Assembly: GCF_001702265.1 (NCBI RefSeq)
Contig: NZ_MAUE01000045.1
Location: 352,800 to 416,799, forward strand
Source of the DNA: Pseudomonas aylmerensis
GTDB taxonomy: Bacteria > Pseudomonadota > Gammaproteobacteria > Pseudomonadales > Pseudomonadaceae
DNA: 64,000 bases
Reading direction: 5' to 3'
A program made the translations under genes and the position numbers. Each line of letters begins with the position of its first letter. The first letter of the stretch is position 1. Below are positions 1 through 8,173 of the stretch, one piece after another. The notes beneath the pieces were generated by a model. It did not search any database, was not told the origin of the DNA, and worked only from the letters and a program-made list of their open reading frames with translations.

Positions 1-1
1 G

Positions 2-721
2 TCCAGTCGCCGCCAGGTATTGCAGATCGCCCTGGCCGGCGCCGGCGTGGCCGTCGGCGCCGTGCTGCTGGCCAAACCCATGGGGCTGTCGGAACTCACG
101 GCGGATGTGCGCACCGGCACCGGCGAGCGGCGCACCGTGACCCTGGATGACGGCAGCGAATTGCTGCTCAACGCCCAGAGCGCGGCCGACATTCAGTTCG
201 ACCCGCAACGGCGCCTGGTGCGCCTGCGCGAAGGTGAGCTGCTGGCCAAGGTCGCCAGTGATCGCCTGCGGCCGTTTCTGATCCAGACCGACCAGGCGTG
301 CCTGCGCGCCTACGGCAACCGCTTTCTGGTGCGTGAGCGTGAAGGGCAGGGCCAGGTCGTCGCGCTCAACGGCGCCGTCGAAATCGATGGGCAGAACGGC
401 GAGCGCCTGCAACTGGCCGCCGGCCATGAAGTGCATTACGACCGCACGGGCTTCGGCCCGATGCAGGCCAGTTCTTCCGGCGCCACTGCCTGGGTGGACG
501 GCTTCCTGCAAGTGCGCGACCGCCCGCTGGCTGAGGTCATCGACGCGCTGCGCCCCTACCACCAGGGCGTGCTGCGCCTGGATCCGGCCGTGGCCGAGTT
601 GCGCGTGAGCGGCCTCTACCGCCTGGACAACCCCCAGCAGATCCTCGACACCCTGGCGCGCACTTTGCCGATCCACATCACCCGCCGCACCGGCCTGTGG
701 GTGACCGTTAGTGCGGCCTGA
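2..721 (+). CDS. FecR-family anti-sigma/signal transducer (5' end outside window)
   Basis: The reading frame is open from base 2, so the N-terminus lies outside the window. What remains is one transmembrane helix (IALAGAGVAVGAVLLA, about residues 8-23 of the visible part), a FecR domain (VTLDDGSELLLNAQS onward) and a C-terminal STN-like module ending WVTVSAA. FecR proteins sit in the inner membrane, sense a TonB-dependent receptor through its periplasmic signalling domain, and control a FecI-type ECF sigma factor. The next gene encodes a receptor with such a domain, which fits. The sigma factor would be upstream, out of view. The family call is secure; the signal is unknown. Confidence 0.9.
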   Translation, partial: SSRRQVLQIALAGAGVAVGAVLLAKPMGLSELTADVRTGTGERRTVTLDDGSELLLNAQSAADIQFDPQRRLVRLREGELLAKVASDRLRPFLIQTDQACLRAYGNRFLVREREGQGQVVALNGAVEIDGQNGERLQLAAGHEVHYDRTGFGPMQASSSGATAWVDGFLQVRDRPLAEVIDALRPYHQGVLRLDPAVAELRVSGLYRLDNPQQILDTLARTLPIHITRRTGLWVTVSAA

Positions 722-726
722 TTTGC

Positions 727-802
727 TGTGGGCGTTGGCTTGCTTGCGATGCCTGCCCGTTACATCGCGTCGATGCCATCGCAGGCACGCCAGCGCCTAC
801 AG
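727..802. repeat. Degenerate REPIN-like inverted repeat
   Basis: Two diverged REP-like arms (GGCTTGCTTGCGATGCCTG and CATCGCAGGCACGCCAGCG) face each other between the FecR gene and the TonB receptor gene. They resemble the better preserved REPINs elsewhere in the window but the arms no longer match fully. Confidence 0.5.
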
Positions 803-932
803 GGTTTGCGCTTCGAAAGTGGGTTCTAAGGACATAACCAAACGATCTGCAAGTTTTCCCGCGGCCGTCCCACATCACTCCCGTAAGCGCTGCGGGGAGC
901 AGCGTTCTCGAGTTTCCTTGGGGGGAGCCAAA

Positions 933-3575
933 GTGAATCAGTTCAACCGTGTGCCGCTGCGAACCTTTGCCCTGGTGCCGTTGGCCAGTCTGTTTTTTTC
1001 GTTTGCCGCCAGTGCCGAAGAGGTGCGCCAGGTCTACCACATCGCGCCCGGCCCGCTGGATGAGGTGCTGCTGGACATCAGTCGCCAAAGCGGCCAGGTA
1101 ATTTCGTTTACGCCGCAACTGGGCAATTATTCCTCGGCCCGTGTCGACGGTTCGCTGTCGGCGCAACAGGCGGTCGACGCCGCGCTCAAGGGCACCGGCC
1201 TGCACGTGCAGGTCAGCCCGGACGGCGCCTTTGTGATCAAGGAAGGCGCGGCCAAAAGTGCCCAGGCCACCAGCAGCGTCAAGGCCCAGACCAGCGCCGC
1301 CCAGGCACCGACCCTGGACCGCGTGGTGGCCATCGGCACCCGCCGCAGCGACGCCACCGCCCTGACCAGCGCGGCCCCGGTGGACGTGATCAACGCCGCA
1401 GAACTCAAGCAAACCGGCGCGACCAGCCTTAACCAGGCACTGTTCCAGTTGCTGCCCTCGTTCAACTTTCCGCAGAACAACAGCGCCACGCGCGGGCAGG
1501 ATCCCAAGGGGGCCTCGCTGCGTGGCCTGTCACCCGACCAGACCCTGGTGCTGATCAACGGCAAGCGCCGGCACACCTCGGCGGTGGTGAATATCTCCGG
1601 TGGCGTGCCGTTCATTGGCGCGCAGCCGGTGGACCTGGACATGATCCCCATCAGCGCCATCGACCATGTCGAAGTGCTGCGTGATGGCGCCTCGGCGCAG
1701 TACGGCTCGGATGCGGTGGCCGGGGTGGTCAACATCGTGCTCAAGGAGCGTGACAGCGGCGGTGGCATCAACACGCAATTGGGCAAGTACGCCCAGGGCG
1801 ATGGCTTCAGCAAGACCACCGACGGCTGGTACGGCATCGGTTTGCCGGGGGATGGTTTCCTCACGCTGAGCTTCAACACCCTGAACAACAAGCCCGACGA
1901 TATCGGCGACAAGTACGTCGCCGACGGCCAGTTGCAAGACCCGCGTTGGGGCGGGGCCGGGCGCGACAAATACAACCTGGCGGCGAATGCCGAGATTGGC
2001 CTGAACGATCAATGGCGGCTCTACAGCTTCGCCACCTTCGGCCAGGACACCTCGGTCAACAACACGCCGCCGCTGTTGGCCAGCAGCCCGAACAACGTCG
2101 CGTCGATCTACCCCGGCGGCACGATTCCCAAGTACCGCTACCGCTATGAAGACGGCGCCGTCACCGTGGGCACGCGCTATGAAGACGAATCCATCGGCCG
2201 CTTCGACCTGAGCGCGACGTATGGCCGTGACGAGCACGACGAGTTGGCGTTCAACACCGTCAACCCGAGCTATGGCGCCAACAGCCCGACCAAATTCAAC
2301 GTCGCGACGCTGGTCAACGATCAGACCAACATCACCCTCGACTATGCCAAGGACCTCGACGTGAACTGGTCCAGCCATCCGCTGACCGTCTCCGCTGGCG
2401 TGGCCTACCGGCACGAGCAATATCGCCTCGAGGCCGGGGACTACGACTCCTACTCCTACGGCGGTATCGACAACGTGCAGGTGGGCGCGGTGCAAGCGTC
2501 GGGCTTGACCCCGGACGATGCCGGCACCTTCAAGCGCGATGTCGGCGGCGTGTATTTCGGCCTGGAAAACCAGGTCACCGACAAGCTGCAAGTCGGCGTC
2601 GCCGGGCGCACCGAGCACTACTCGGACTTCGGTTCCGCCACCACCGGCAAGCTCTCGGCGCGCTATGACTTCACCCCGCAAGTGGGGCTGCGCGGCACGA
2701 TCAACAATGCCTATCACGCGCCAAGCCTGGGCCAGATCGGCACGTCCTGGACCACCACCACCAACCTCGATGCCAATGGCAACCCGGTGCTGACCCGCAT
2801 GCTGCCGGCCGACAACCCGGCAGCGCGGGCCCTCGGCGCACAGCCGCTCAAGCCGGAGAAGTCCACCAACTACTCGCTGGGATTGGTACTGCGTCCTACC
2901 GAGCATGCCTCGCTGACCATCGACGCCTACCAGATTTCGATTCGCGATCGCTTGTTGTTCAGCGGCGGTATCTCGGGACCGTTGGCTGAGCAGATCCTCA
3001 CCAATGCCGGCTACGGCCAGTACTCCTGGGCGCAGTTCATGACCAACGCCGCCGACACCCGCACCCGGGGCGTCGACATCGTCGGCAAGTACAACCTGGA
3101 CCTGGCGCAGTTCGGTGACCTGAACCTGTCGGCCGGCTATACCAAGGCGCGCACCACCATCGAGAAAGTCCACGAGAACCCCAACGGTTTCGAGGTGCTG
3201 ACCCGCGAAGCCCGGGGCTTTATCGAGCACGGCTACCCCGAAGACAAGCTGGTGTTCGGCGCGGTGCACACACTCAACCAATGGACCATTGCCCTCAACC
3301 AGACCCGCTACGGCAAGTACCGCAAATACGCGGCCGCCGAAGCCAACGCCCAGTACGACCAGGTGTTCAGTGCGCAATGGACCACTGACCTGGACGTGAA
3401 CTACGCGTTCACCAAGCAGCTGCGGGTGTCGGTCGGTGTGAACAACCTGTTCGACAGCAAGCCCGATGACTTCAACAGCCGCCTGCGTCAGACGCCGGGG
3501 CAGCAATACAGCTACCTGTCGCCGACCGCGCCGGAAGGGGCGTTCTACTACACGCGGCTCAGTTATGACTTTTAA
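933..3575 (+). CDS. TonB-dependent outer-membrane receptor with STN signalling domain
   Basis: About 880 residues. I start it at the GTG at 933, preceded by a strong GGGGGAG ribosome site at about 921-927; the frame is open further upstream but the signal peptide begins here. Order: signal peptide (1-28, ending FSFAASA), STN domain (about 33-90, YHIAPGPLDEVLLDISRQSG), a linker with a TonB-box-like DRVVAIGTR, plug domain (about 130-245, with EVLRDGASAQYGSDAVAGVV), then a beta barrel ending in the terminal phenylalanine RLSYDF. Such receptors import siderophores or other scarce ligands using TonB energy and report occupancy to FecR. The barrel ASL-type plug also resembles receptors for non-siderophore substrates. 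The ligand cannot be read from the sequence; downstream binding proteins suggest it may not be a simple iron chelate. Confidence 0.93.
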   Translation: MNQFNRVPLRTFALVPLASLFFSFAASAEEVRQVYHIAPGPLDEVLLDISRQSGQVISFTPQLGNYSSARVDGSLSAQQAVDAALKGTGLHVQVSPDGAFVIKEGAAKSAQATSSVKAQTSAAQAPTLDRVVAIGTRRSDATALTSAAPVDVINAAELKQTGATSLNQALFQLLPSFNFPQNNSATRGQDPKGASLRGLSPDQTLVLINGKRRHTSAVVNISGGVPFIGAQPVDLDMIPISAIDHVEVLRDGASAQYGSDAVAGVVNIVLKERDSGGGINTQLGKYAQGDGFSKTTDGWYGIGLPGDGFLTLSFNTLNNKPDDIGDKYVADGQLQDPRWGGAGRDKYNLAANAEIGLNDQWRLYSFATFGQDTSVNNTPPLLASSPNNVASIYPGGTIPKYRYRYEDGAVTVGTRYEDESIGRFDLSATYGRDEHDELAFNTVNPSYGANSPTKFNVATLVNDQTNITLDYAKDLDVNWSSHPLTVSAGVAYRHEQYRLEAGDYDSYSYGGIDNVQVGAVQASGLTPDDAGTFKRDVGGVYFGLENQVTDKLQVGVAGRTEHYSDFGSATTGKLSARYDFTPQVGLRGTINNAYHAPSLGQIGTSWTTTTNLDANGNPVLTRMLPADNPAARALGAQPLKPEKSTNYSLGLVLRPTEHASLTIDAYQISIRDRLLFSGGISGPLAEQILTNAGYGQYSWAQFMTNAADTRTRGVDIVGKYNLDLAQFGDLNLSAGYTKARTTIEKVHENPNGFEVLTREARGFIEHGYPEDKLVFGAVHTLNQWTIALNQTRYGKYRKYAAAEANAQYDQVFSAQWTTDLDVNYAFTKQLRVSVGVNNLFDSKPDDFNSRLRQTPGQQYSYLSPTAPEGAFYYTRLSYDF

Positions 3576-3605
3576 ACCCTGATCTTGAAGGGGGTGGAGA
3601 TCAAC

Positions 3606-3692
3606 TGTGGGAGCTGGCTTGCCGGCGATTGCATCACCTCGGTCTTCCTGAAAAACCGAGGTGTCTGCATCGCAGGCAAGCAAGCTCCCACA
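3606..3692. repeat. REPIN (paired REP palindrome)
   Basis: Arms TGTGGGAGCTGGCTTGCC (3606 onward) and GGCAAGCAAGCTCCCACA (ending 3692) enclose a second inverted pair, CACCTCGGT/ACCGAGGTG (3636-3644 and 3655-3663). It lies between the receptor gene and the first binding-protein gene and could form a long hairpin in the mRNA. Confidence 0.85.
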
Positions 3693-3734
3693 CTGCCCAC
3701 TCTGGATCTGTTTTGAATCTCCAAGAGGCTACTC

Positions 3735-4748
3735 ATGAGAACACTAAAAAACCTGCTCGGTGGCTCGCTGCTGGCGCTGGCCGTCCTGGCCCAGCAAGCG
3801 CCTGCCGCCGAAGCCGTCAAACCCATCCACTTCGGTGACATCACCTGGGAAAGCGGCAGCCTGATCACCGAGGTCCTGCGCCTGATTGTCGAGAAAGGCT
3901 ACGGCCTGCCCACCGACACCTTGCCCGGCAGCACCGTGAGCCTGGAAGCGGCCCTGGCCAAGGACGATATCCAGGTGATTGGCGAAGAGTGGGCCGGGCG
4001 CAGTCCGGCGTGGGTCAAGGCCGAAAGCGAAGGCAAAGTGTTCGGCCTGGGCGACACGGTCAAGGGCGCGACCGAAGGGTGGTGGGTGCCGGAATACGTG
4101 ATCAAGGGCGACGCGGCACGCGGCATCAAACCGTTGGCGCCGGACCTCAAGTCGGTGGCCGACCTGGCGCGCTACAAGGATGTGTTCCGCGATCCCGAAG
4201 ACCCGACGCGTGGGCGTTTCCTCAACAGCCCAACCGGCTGGACCTCGGAGATCGTCAACAGCCAGAAACTCAAGGCCTACAAGCTTACTGACAGCTTCGT
4301 CAACTTCCGCACCGGCTCCGGCGCGGCGCTGGATGCCGAGGTGGCGTCGTCGATCCGGCGTGGCAAGCCGGTGTTGTTCTACTACTGGTCGCCGACCCCG
4401 CTGCTGGGGCGTTTCAAGCTGATCAAGCTGGAAGAACCGCCGTTCAGCGCCGAAGCCTGGAAGACGTTGTCCGACGCGAAAAACCCCAACCCGATCGGCA
4501 CCCGTTCGATGCCGGCGCGCCTGGCGATTGGCGTGTCCGCGCCGTTCAAGGCGCAGTACCCGCAACTGGTGAGCGTGTTTGAGAAGGTCGACCTGCCGAT
4601 TGATCTGCTCAACGGCATCCTCGGGGACATGAGTGAGAAACGCACCCCGCCCCGCCAGGTGGCTGAAGCCTTCCTCAAGGACCATCCGCAGGTCTGGCAG
4701 CAGTGGGTTCCGGCGGATGTCGCCGCCAAGGTCAAGGAGGCGCTGTGA
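3735..4748 (+). CDS. OpuAC/ProX-like periplasmic substrate-binding protein
   Basis: 337 residues with a signal peptide (about 1-25, cleaved near PAAEA). It belongs to the glycine betaine/choline-binding OpuAC type of ABC substrate-binding protein. Tryptophan-rich segments consistent with an aromatic cage for a quaternary amine or other cation are visible: EEWAGRSPAW, TEGWWVPEY, SPTGWTSE, YYWSPTPLLGRF. The stop overlaps the start of the next binding-protein gene (TGATG), so the two are co-translated. No ABC permease or ATPase follows, which is unusual. The ligand is inferred from family only; a quaternary ammonium or betaine-like compound is plausible. Confidence 0.85.
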   Translation: MRTLKNLLGGSLLALAVLAQQAPAAEAVKPIHFGDITWESGSLITEVLRLIVEKGYGLPTDTLPGSTVSLEAALAKDDIQVIGEEWAGRSPAWVKAESEGKVFGLGDTVKGATEGWWVPEYVIKGDAARGIKPLAPDLKSVADLARYKDVFRDPEDPTRGRFLNSPTGWTSEIVNSQKLKAYKLTDSFVNFRTGSGAALDAEVASSIRRGKPVLFYYWSPTPLLGRFKLIKLEEPPFSAEAWKTLSDAKNPNPIGTRSMPARLAIGVSAPFKAQYPQLVSVFEKVDLPIDLLNGILGDMSEKRTPPRQVAEAFLKDHPQVWQQWVPADVAAKVKEAL

Positions 4749-5674
4749 TGCTGAAGATGTTTGCTGGCGTCGTCCTCTCGTTGATCGCCGGCCAGGTGTT
4801 GGCCGCCGAACCCGCCACCTTGCGCATCGGCTACCAGAAAAGCTCGGTGAGCATGGTCCTCGCCCGTGAGCACAAACTCTTCGAAGCGGCGTTGCCCGGC
4901 ACCCAGGTGCAGTGGATTGAATTCCTCGGCGGCCCGCCGCTGATCGAAGCCCTCAACGGCGGCAGCCTGGACATCGGCAATATCGGCGACATCCCGCCGA
5001 TCTTCGCCCAGGCCGCCGGCATCGAGTTGCAGTACTTTGCCGTCGAGCCCAACGAGGGCAAATCCGAAGCCGTGCTGGTGCCCAAGAACAGCAACGTGCA
5101 AAGCGTGGCCGAACTCAAGGGCAAGCGCGTGGCGTTGCTCAAGGGCTCCAGCGCGCACAACCTGTTCCTCAAGAGCCTGCTGCGCGCCGGCTTGCAATGG
5201 AAGGACGTCGACGTGGTGTACCTGTCGCCCTCGGATGGGCGCGCCGCCTTTGAACAGGGCAAGGTCGACGCCTGGGTGGTGTGGGATCCGTACTATCCGG
5301 CGGCGGTGGTCGACGGCTCCGCCCGCGTGCTCGGCGATGGCCAGGGCCTCAATCCTGCGGGCACGTTCTTCGTCGCCAGCAGCGCGTTTGTGCAACAGCA
5401 CCCGCAAGCCATCGGCCCGATTATCCAGACCCTGGCCAAGGCGCAGCGCCTGTCCCTCGACCAGCCCGAGGAAAGCATCGCGCTGATGGCCAAGACCCTC
5501 GGCCTGCCACCGGCGGTGGTCAAGAGCTACTTCGAACACCGTTCGTCGACCGCGATCCGCCCGCTGCAAGCCAGCGACATCGCCACTCAGCAACGCACCG
5601 CCGACCTGTTCTTCGCCAACGGCCTGATCCCGAAAAAGGTCGATGTGCAGCAAGTCGTCTTCAAGGCCCCATGA
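4748..5674 (+). CDS. SsuA/TauA-like aliphatic sulfonate-type substrate-binding protein
   Basis: 308 residues from the ATG at 4748, which overlaps the preceding stop by one base; a longer in-frame start at 4703 would lie inside the upstream gene and add residues before the signal peptide, so I reject it. Signal peptide about 1-19 (FAGVVLSLIAGQVLA). The mature protein has the NMT1/SsuA fold pattern: LRIGYQKSS, EFLGGPPLIEALNGGSLDIG, DAWVVWDPYYPA. Homologues bind alkanesulfonates or taurine in the periplasm. No permease or ATPase gene is present nearby. The pairing with an OpuAC protein behind a TonB receptor suggests staged uptake of one nutrient, but that is inference. Confidence 0.88.
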   Translation: MLKMFAGVVLSLIAGQVLAAEPATLRIGYQKSSVSMVLAREHKLFEAALPGTQVQWIEFLGGPPLIEALNGGSLDIGNIGDIPPIFAQAAGIELQYFAVEPNEGKSEAVLVPKNSNVQSVAELKGKRVALLKGSSAHNLFLKSLLRAGLQWKDVDVVYLSPSDGRAAFEQGKVDAWVVWDPYYPAAVVDGSARVLGDGQGLNPAGTFFVASSAFVQQHPQAIGPIIQTLAKAQRLSLDQPEESIALMAKTLGLPPAVVKSYFEHRSSTAIRPLQASDIATQQRTADLFFANGLIPKKVDVQQVVFKAP

Positions 5675-5746
5675 CCTTGCAGGGGCCCGGAAAGCCAGGC
5701 TCCTACGCAGGCGGGCAGGCGCTATTCCATTATCAGTGAGCAGACC

Positions 5747-6751
5747 ATGCAACCGATCTACATCGACTTTCTCAACGGCCTCGACATCGACGAGCTGCGC
5801 CTCACTAACGATGAAATCCTCGCCGCCATCGAAGCCAGCCTGGGTATCCAGGGCCGGGGCGAGGCGGTGATCGAGCCGCGTACCCACCTGATTCCCGGCG
5901 GCGGTATCAACGGCCACTTCAACGTACTGCGCGGTGTACTCGGCGGTGATATCGGCTACGCCGGCGTCAAGGTGGTAGGCGATTTTGTCGACAACTACCG
6001 CAAGGGCCTGCCCTCGGAATTGGCGATTCTCAACCTGCTGGACCCGGCCACGGGCATCCCCAGGGCGATCCTCGACGCTTCGGCGATCACCGACATGCGC
6101 ACCGGCGCAGTCACCGCCATTGGCGCCAAATACCTGGCCCGGCCCGACAGCAAAGTGCTGGCGCATATCGGCGCGCGCGGCACCGCGTACTGGAACGTGC
6201 GGCTGCTCGATCACCTGTTCGACTTCGAGGAAATCCGCGTGCATTCGCGCCGCAGCGAAAGCCGCGAAGCCTTCGCCGAGCGCCTGCGCCGCGACCTCGG
6301 CAAACCGGTGATTGTCACCGACGACTGGGAGTCCACCGTGCGCGGCGCCGACATCGTGGTCGAAGCTTCGCGCCTGGAGCAACCCGAGCCGTTGCTGCGC
6401 ACCGACTGGATCAAGCCCGGCGCCTTTGTCGTGCCCTACGGCACCATGAGCGCGGTGGAACTGTCGCTCACCGACATCATGAGCAAGCTGGTGGTGGATG
6501 ATTGGGGCCAGTGCAAGGGCGGCATGTTTGGCGCGTTGCGTGCGCATGTGGACGCCGGAAAACTCAGCGCCGAGACCTTGTACGCCGAGTTGGGGCAGAT
6601 CGTCGCCGGCTTGAAAAGCGGCCGTGACAACCCCGAGGAAACCATCCTGTTCTGGCACCGCGGCTTGAGCCTCAGCGACATCGCCCTGGGCCATGCGTTG
6701 CTGGAAAAAGCCAAGCGCCTGGGGATTGGCCAGCGGCTGCGCTGGGCATGA
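5747..6751 (+). CDS. Ornithine cyclodeaminase/mu-crystallin family protein with altered active site
   Basis: 334 residues. The Rossmann core is visible: HIGARGTAYWNV (about 141-152) as the dinucleotide loop, preceded by the family motif DMRTGAVTAIGAKYLA. The lysine of the substrate pocket is kept (GVKVV, K75). The segment that carries the catalytic Asp in P. putida ornithine cyclodeaminase (G-x-D-x-P-G-K-x-E-L) reads GTMSAVEL (232-239), so that Asp is missing. It is therefore probably not an ornithine cyclodeaminase; imine reductase, amino acid dehydrogenase or an SbnB-like activity are alternatives. The stop overlaps the next start by 4 bp (ATGA), so it is translationally coupled to the lyase-fold gene. 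Confidence 0.85.
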   Translation: MQPIYIDFLNGLDIDELRLTNDEILAAIEASLGIQGRGEAVIEPRTHLIPGGGINGHFNVLRGVLGGDIGYAGVKVVGDFVDNYRKGLPSELAILNLLDPATGIPRAILDASAITDMRTGAVTAIGAKYLARPDSKVLAHIGARGTAYWNVRLLDHLFDFEEIRVHSRRSESREAFAERLRRDLGKPVIVTDDWESTVRGADIVVEASRLEQPEPLLRTDWIKPGAFVVPYGTMSAVELSLTDIMSKLVVDDWGQCKGGMFGALRAHVDAGKLSAETLYAELGQIVAGLKSGRDNPEETILFWHRGLSLSDIALGHALLEKAKRLGIGQRLRWA

Positions 6752-8136
6752 TTCACTTCGATCCCCAAGGGTTGGTGCTCGCCGATTTGCTGGCGATTGC
6801 CCGGCAGGATGCCCCGGCGGATTTCACCGTCCAGGCGCGACAACGTATCGACGCAGGCCATCGGTTGCTGCTCGAGTTGGCGGCCGCAGGCACACCGATC
6901 TATGGCGTGACCACCGGCCTCGGTGCGGCCGTGGATACGCAGGTGGCACCGCTGCAGGCGAACATTCCCCTGGGGCGTGCGGTGGGCGTCGGGCGCCTGG
7001 CCAATCGACAGGAAGTGCGCGCGATCACGGCGGCGCGCCTGGCTGGGTTGGCCCAGGGCCGCGCGGGGATTTCACCGGCGGCAGCGGACGCCTTGCTGGC
7101 GTTGCTCAACTCGGGTGTCGAGCCCGAAGTGCCACTGCTCGGATCGCTGGGCGAAAGCGACCTGGCGCCCCTGGCACACTTGAGCCTGGCGCTGGACGTG
7201 CCGTTGACCGGCAAGGATGGCCTGGCGCTGGTGTCGGCGAATGCGGCGAGTGTCGGGCTGGGCGCCTTGCTGGTCTTCGAGGCGCGGCAGGCGTTGGAGG
7301 CCTTGATGGCGGCGCTGGCGTTGGCGTGCGAAGGCTACCGCGCCAACCTCAGCCCGTTCCAGTCGTGGGCGTCACGCCTGCGCCCGGCGCCGGGGCAGAC
7401 TGAACAGTCGGCCGCGTTGTTGCAGTTGCTGGCCGGCGGCGAGCTGGCAGACCAGCCCCGCCGCCTGCAGGACCCGCTGAGCTTTCGCTGTGCCACGGTG
7501 GTCCAGGGCGCGGCGCAGCAGGCGTTGCAGCAACTGCATGCACTGGTCGAACTGGAACTGCGCAGTGGTGCGGATAACCCGGCGTTGATCAGCGAAGACG
7601 CGTTGGTCTTGGCCACCGCCAATTTCGACAGCACTCATCTGGCGCTGGCCGCCGAAGGCTTGGGCCTGGCGCTGAGTCGCGTCGCCGCGTGCAGCGCCGA
7701 ACGGATTGCCAAGCTGCTTTCGCCGACGTCCAGCGATTTACCGCGTTTTCTGATCACCCAGCCAGGGCATGTGGGGATGGCGGCGTTGCAGCGCACCAGC
7801 TCGGCACTGGTCGCCGAGATCGGGCATTTGGCCAATCCGTTGCCCGCTGTGAGCGTGCCGGTGGCGGACCGCGTGGAAGACTACGCCGGGCAGGCGCTGG
7901 CTGTGGTCGACAAGACCCGCCGCCTGACCGAGCGCGTGTTGTGGCTGGCAAGTATCGAGCTGATCGTGGCGGCACAGGCGGTGGACCTGCGCGGCCCCAT
8001 GCAACTGGGGCAGGGCGTGCGGCAGATTCATGCCGCGGTGCGCAGCCGTGTGGCGCACCTGGATCAGGATCGCTCGGGCTCGGTGGATGTACTGGCGCTT
8101 GCCACCTTCCTCGAATCCAGCCCCTTCCCCCTGTAG
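6748..8136 (+). CDS. Aromatic amino acid lyase (HAL/PAL) fold protein lacking the MIO triad
   Basis: 462 residues, slightly shorter than histidine ammonia-lyase (about 510). Family landmarks are clear: YGVTTGLG (51-59), LAPLAHLSLAL, LQDPLSFRC (240-248), NFDSTHLALAAE, VEDYAGQAL (376-384). The signature that normally reads GSVGASGDLAPL, whose Ala-Ser-Gly cyclises into the MIO cofactor, reads GSLGESDLAPL (132-142): Ala is Glu and the Gly is deleted. By alignment the catalytic His83 of P. putida HAL is Arg77, Asn195 is Ser163 and Tyr280 is Leu244, while Tyr53, Arg283, Phe329 and Glu414 have counterparts. It cannot be a normal MIO ammonia-lyase. Coupled to the cyclodeaminase-like gene upstream. 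Fold secure, function unknown. Confidence 0.85.
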   Translation: MIHFDPQGLVLADLLAIARQDAPADFTVQARQRIDAGHRLLLELAAAGTPIYGVTTGLGAAVDTQVAPLQANIPLGRAVGVGRLANRQEVRAITAARLAGLAQGRAGISPAAADALLALLNSGVEPEVPLLGSLGESDLAPLAHLSLALDVPLTGKDGLALVSANAASVGLGALLVFEARQALEALMAALALACEGYRANLSPFQSWASRLRPAPGQTEQSAALLQLLAGGELADQPRRLQDPLSFRCATVVQGAAQQALQQLHALVELELRSGADNPALISEDALVLATANFDSTHLALAAEGLGLALSRVAACSAERIAKLLSPTSSDLPRFLITQPGHVGMAALQRTSSALVAEIGHLANPLPAVSVPVADRVEDYAGQALAVVDKTRRLTERVLWLASIELIVAAQAVDLRGPMQLGQGVRQIHAAVRSRVAHLDQDRSGSVDVLALATFLESSPFPL

Positions 8137-8173
8137 GCGCCGGCAAGCCGGCTGCTACAGGGGTCGTGTGTGT

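Noticed and set aside
1530..3683. 717-residue open frame on the minus strand across the TonB receptor gene
   Set aside because: It is antisense to a clear receptor. The antisense frame is stop-poor because of the high GC at third positions. It matches no family and is arginine/valine rich.
4382..6694. 770-residue minus-strand open frame across the second binding-protein and cyclodeaminase genes
   Set aside because: Antisense shadow of two well-supported genes; no domain or ribosome site.
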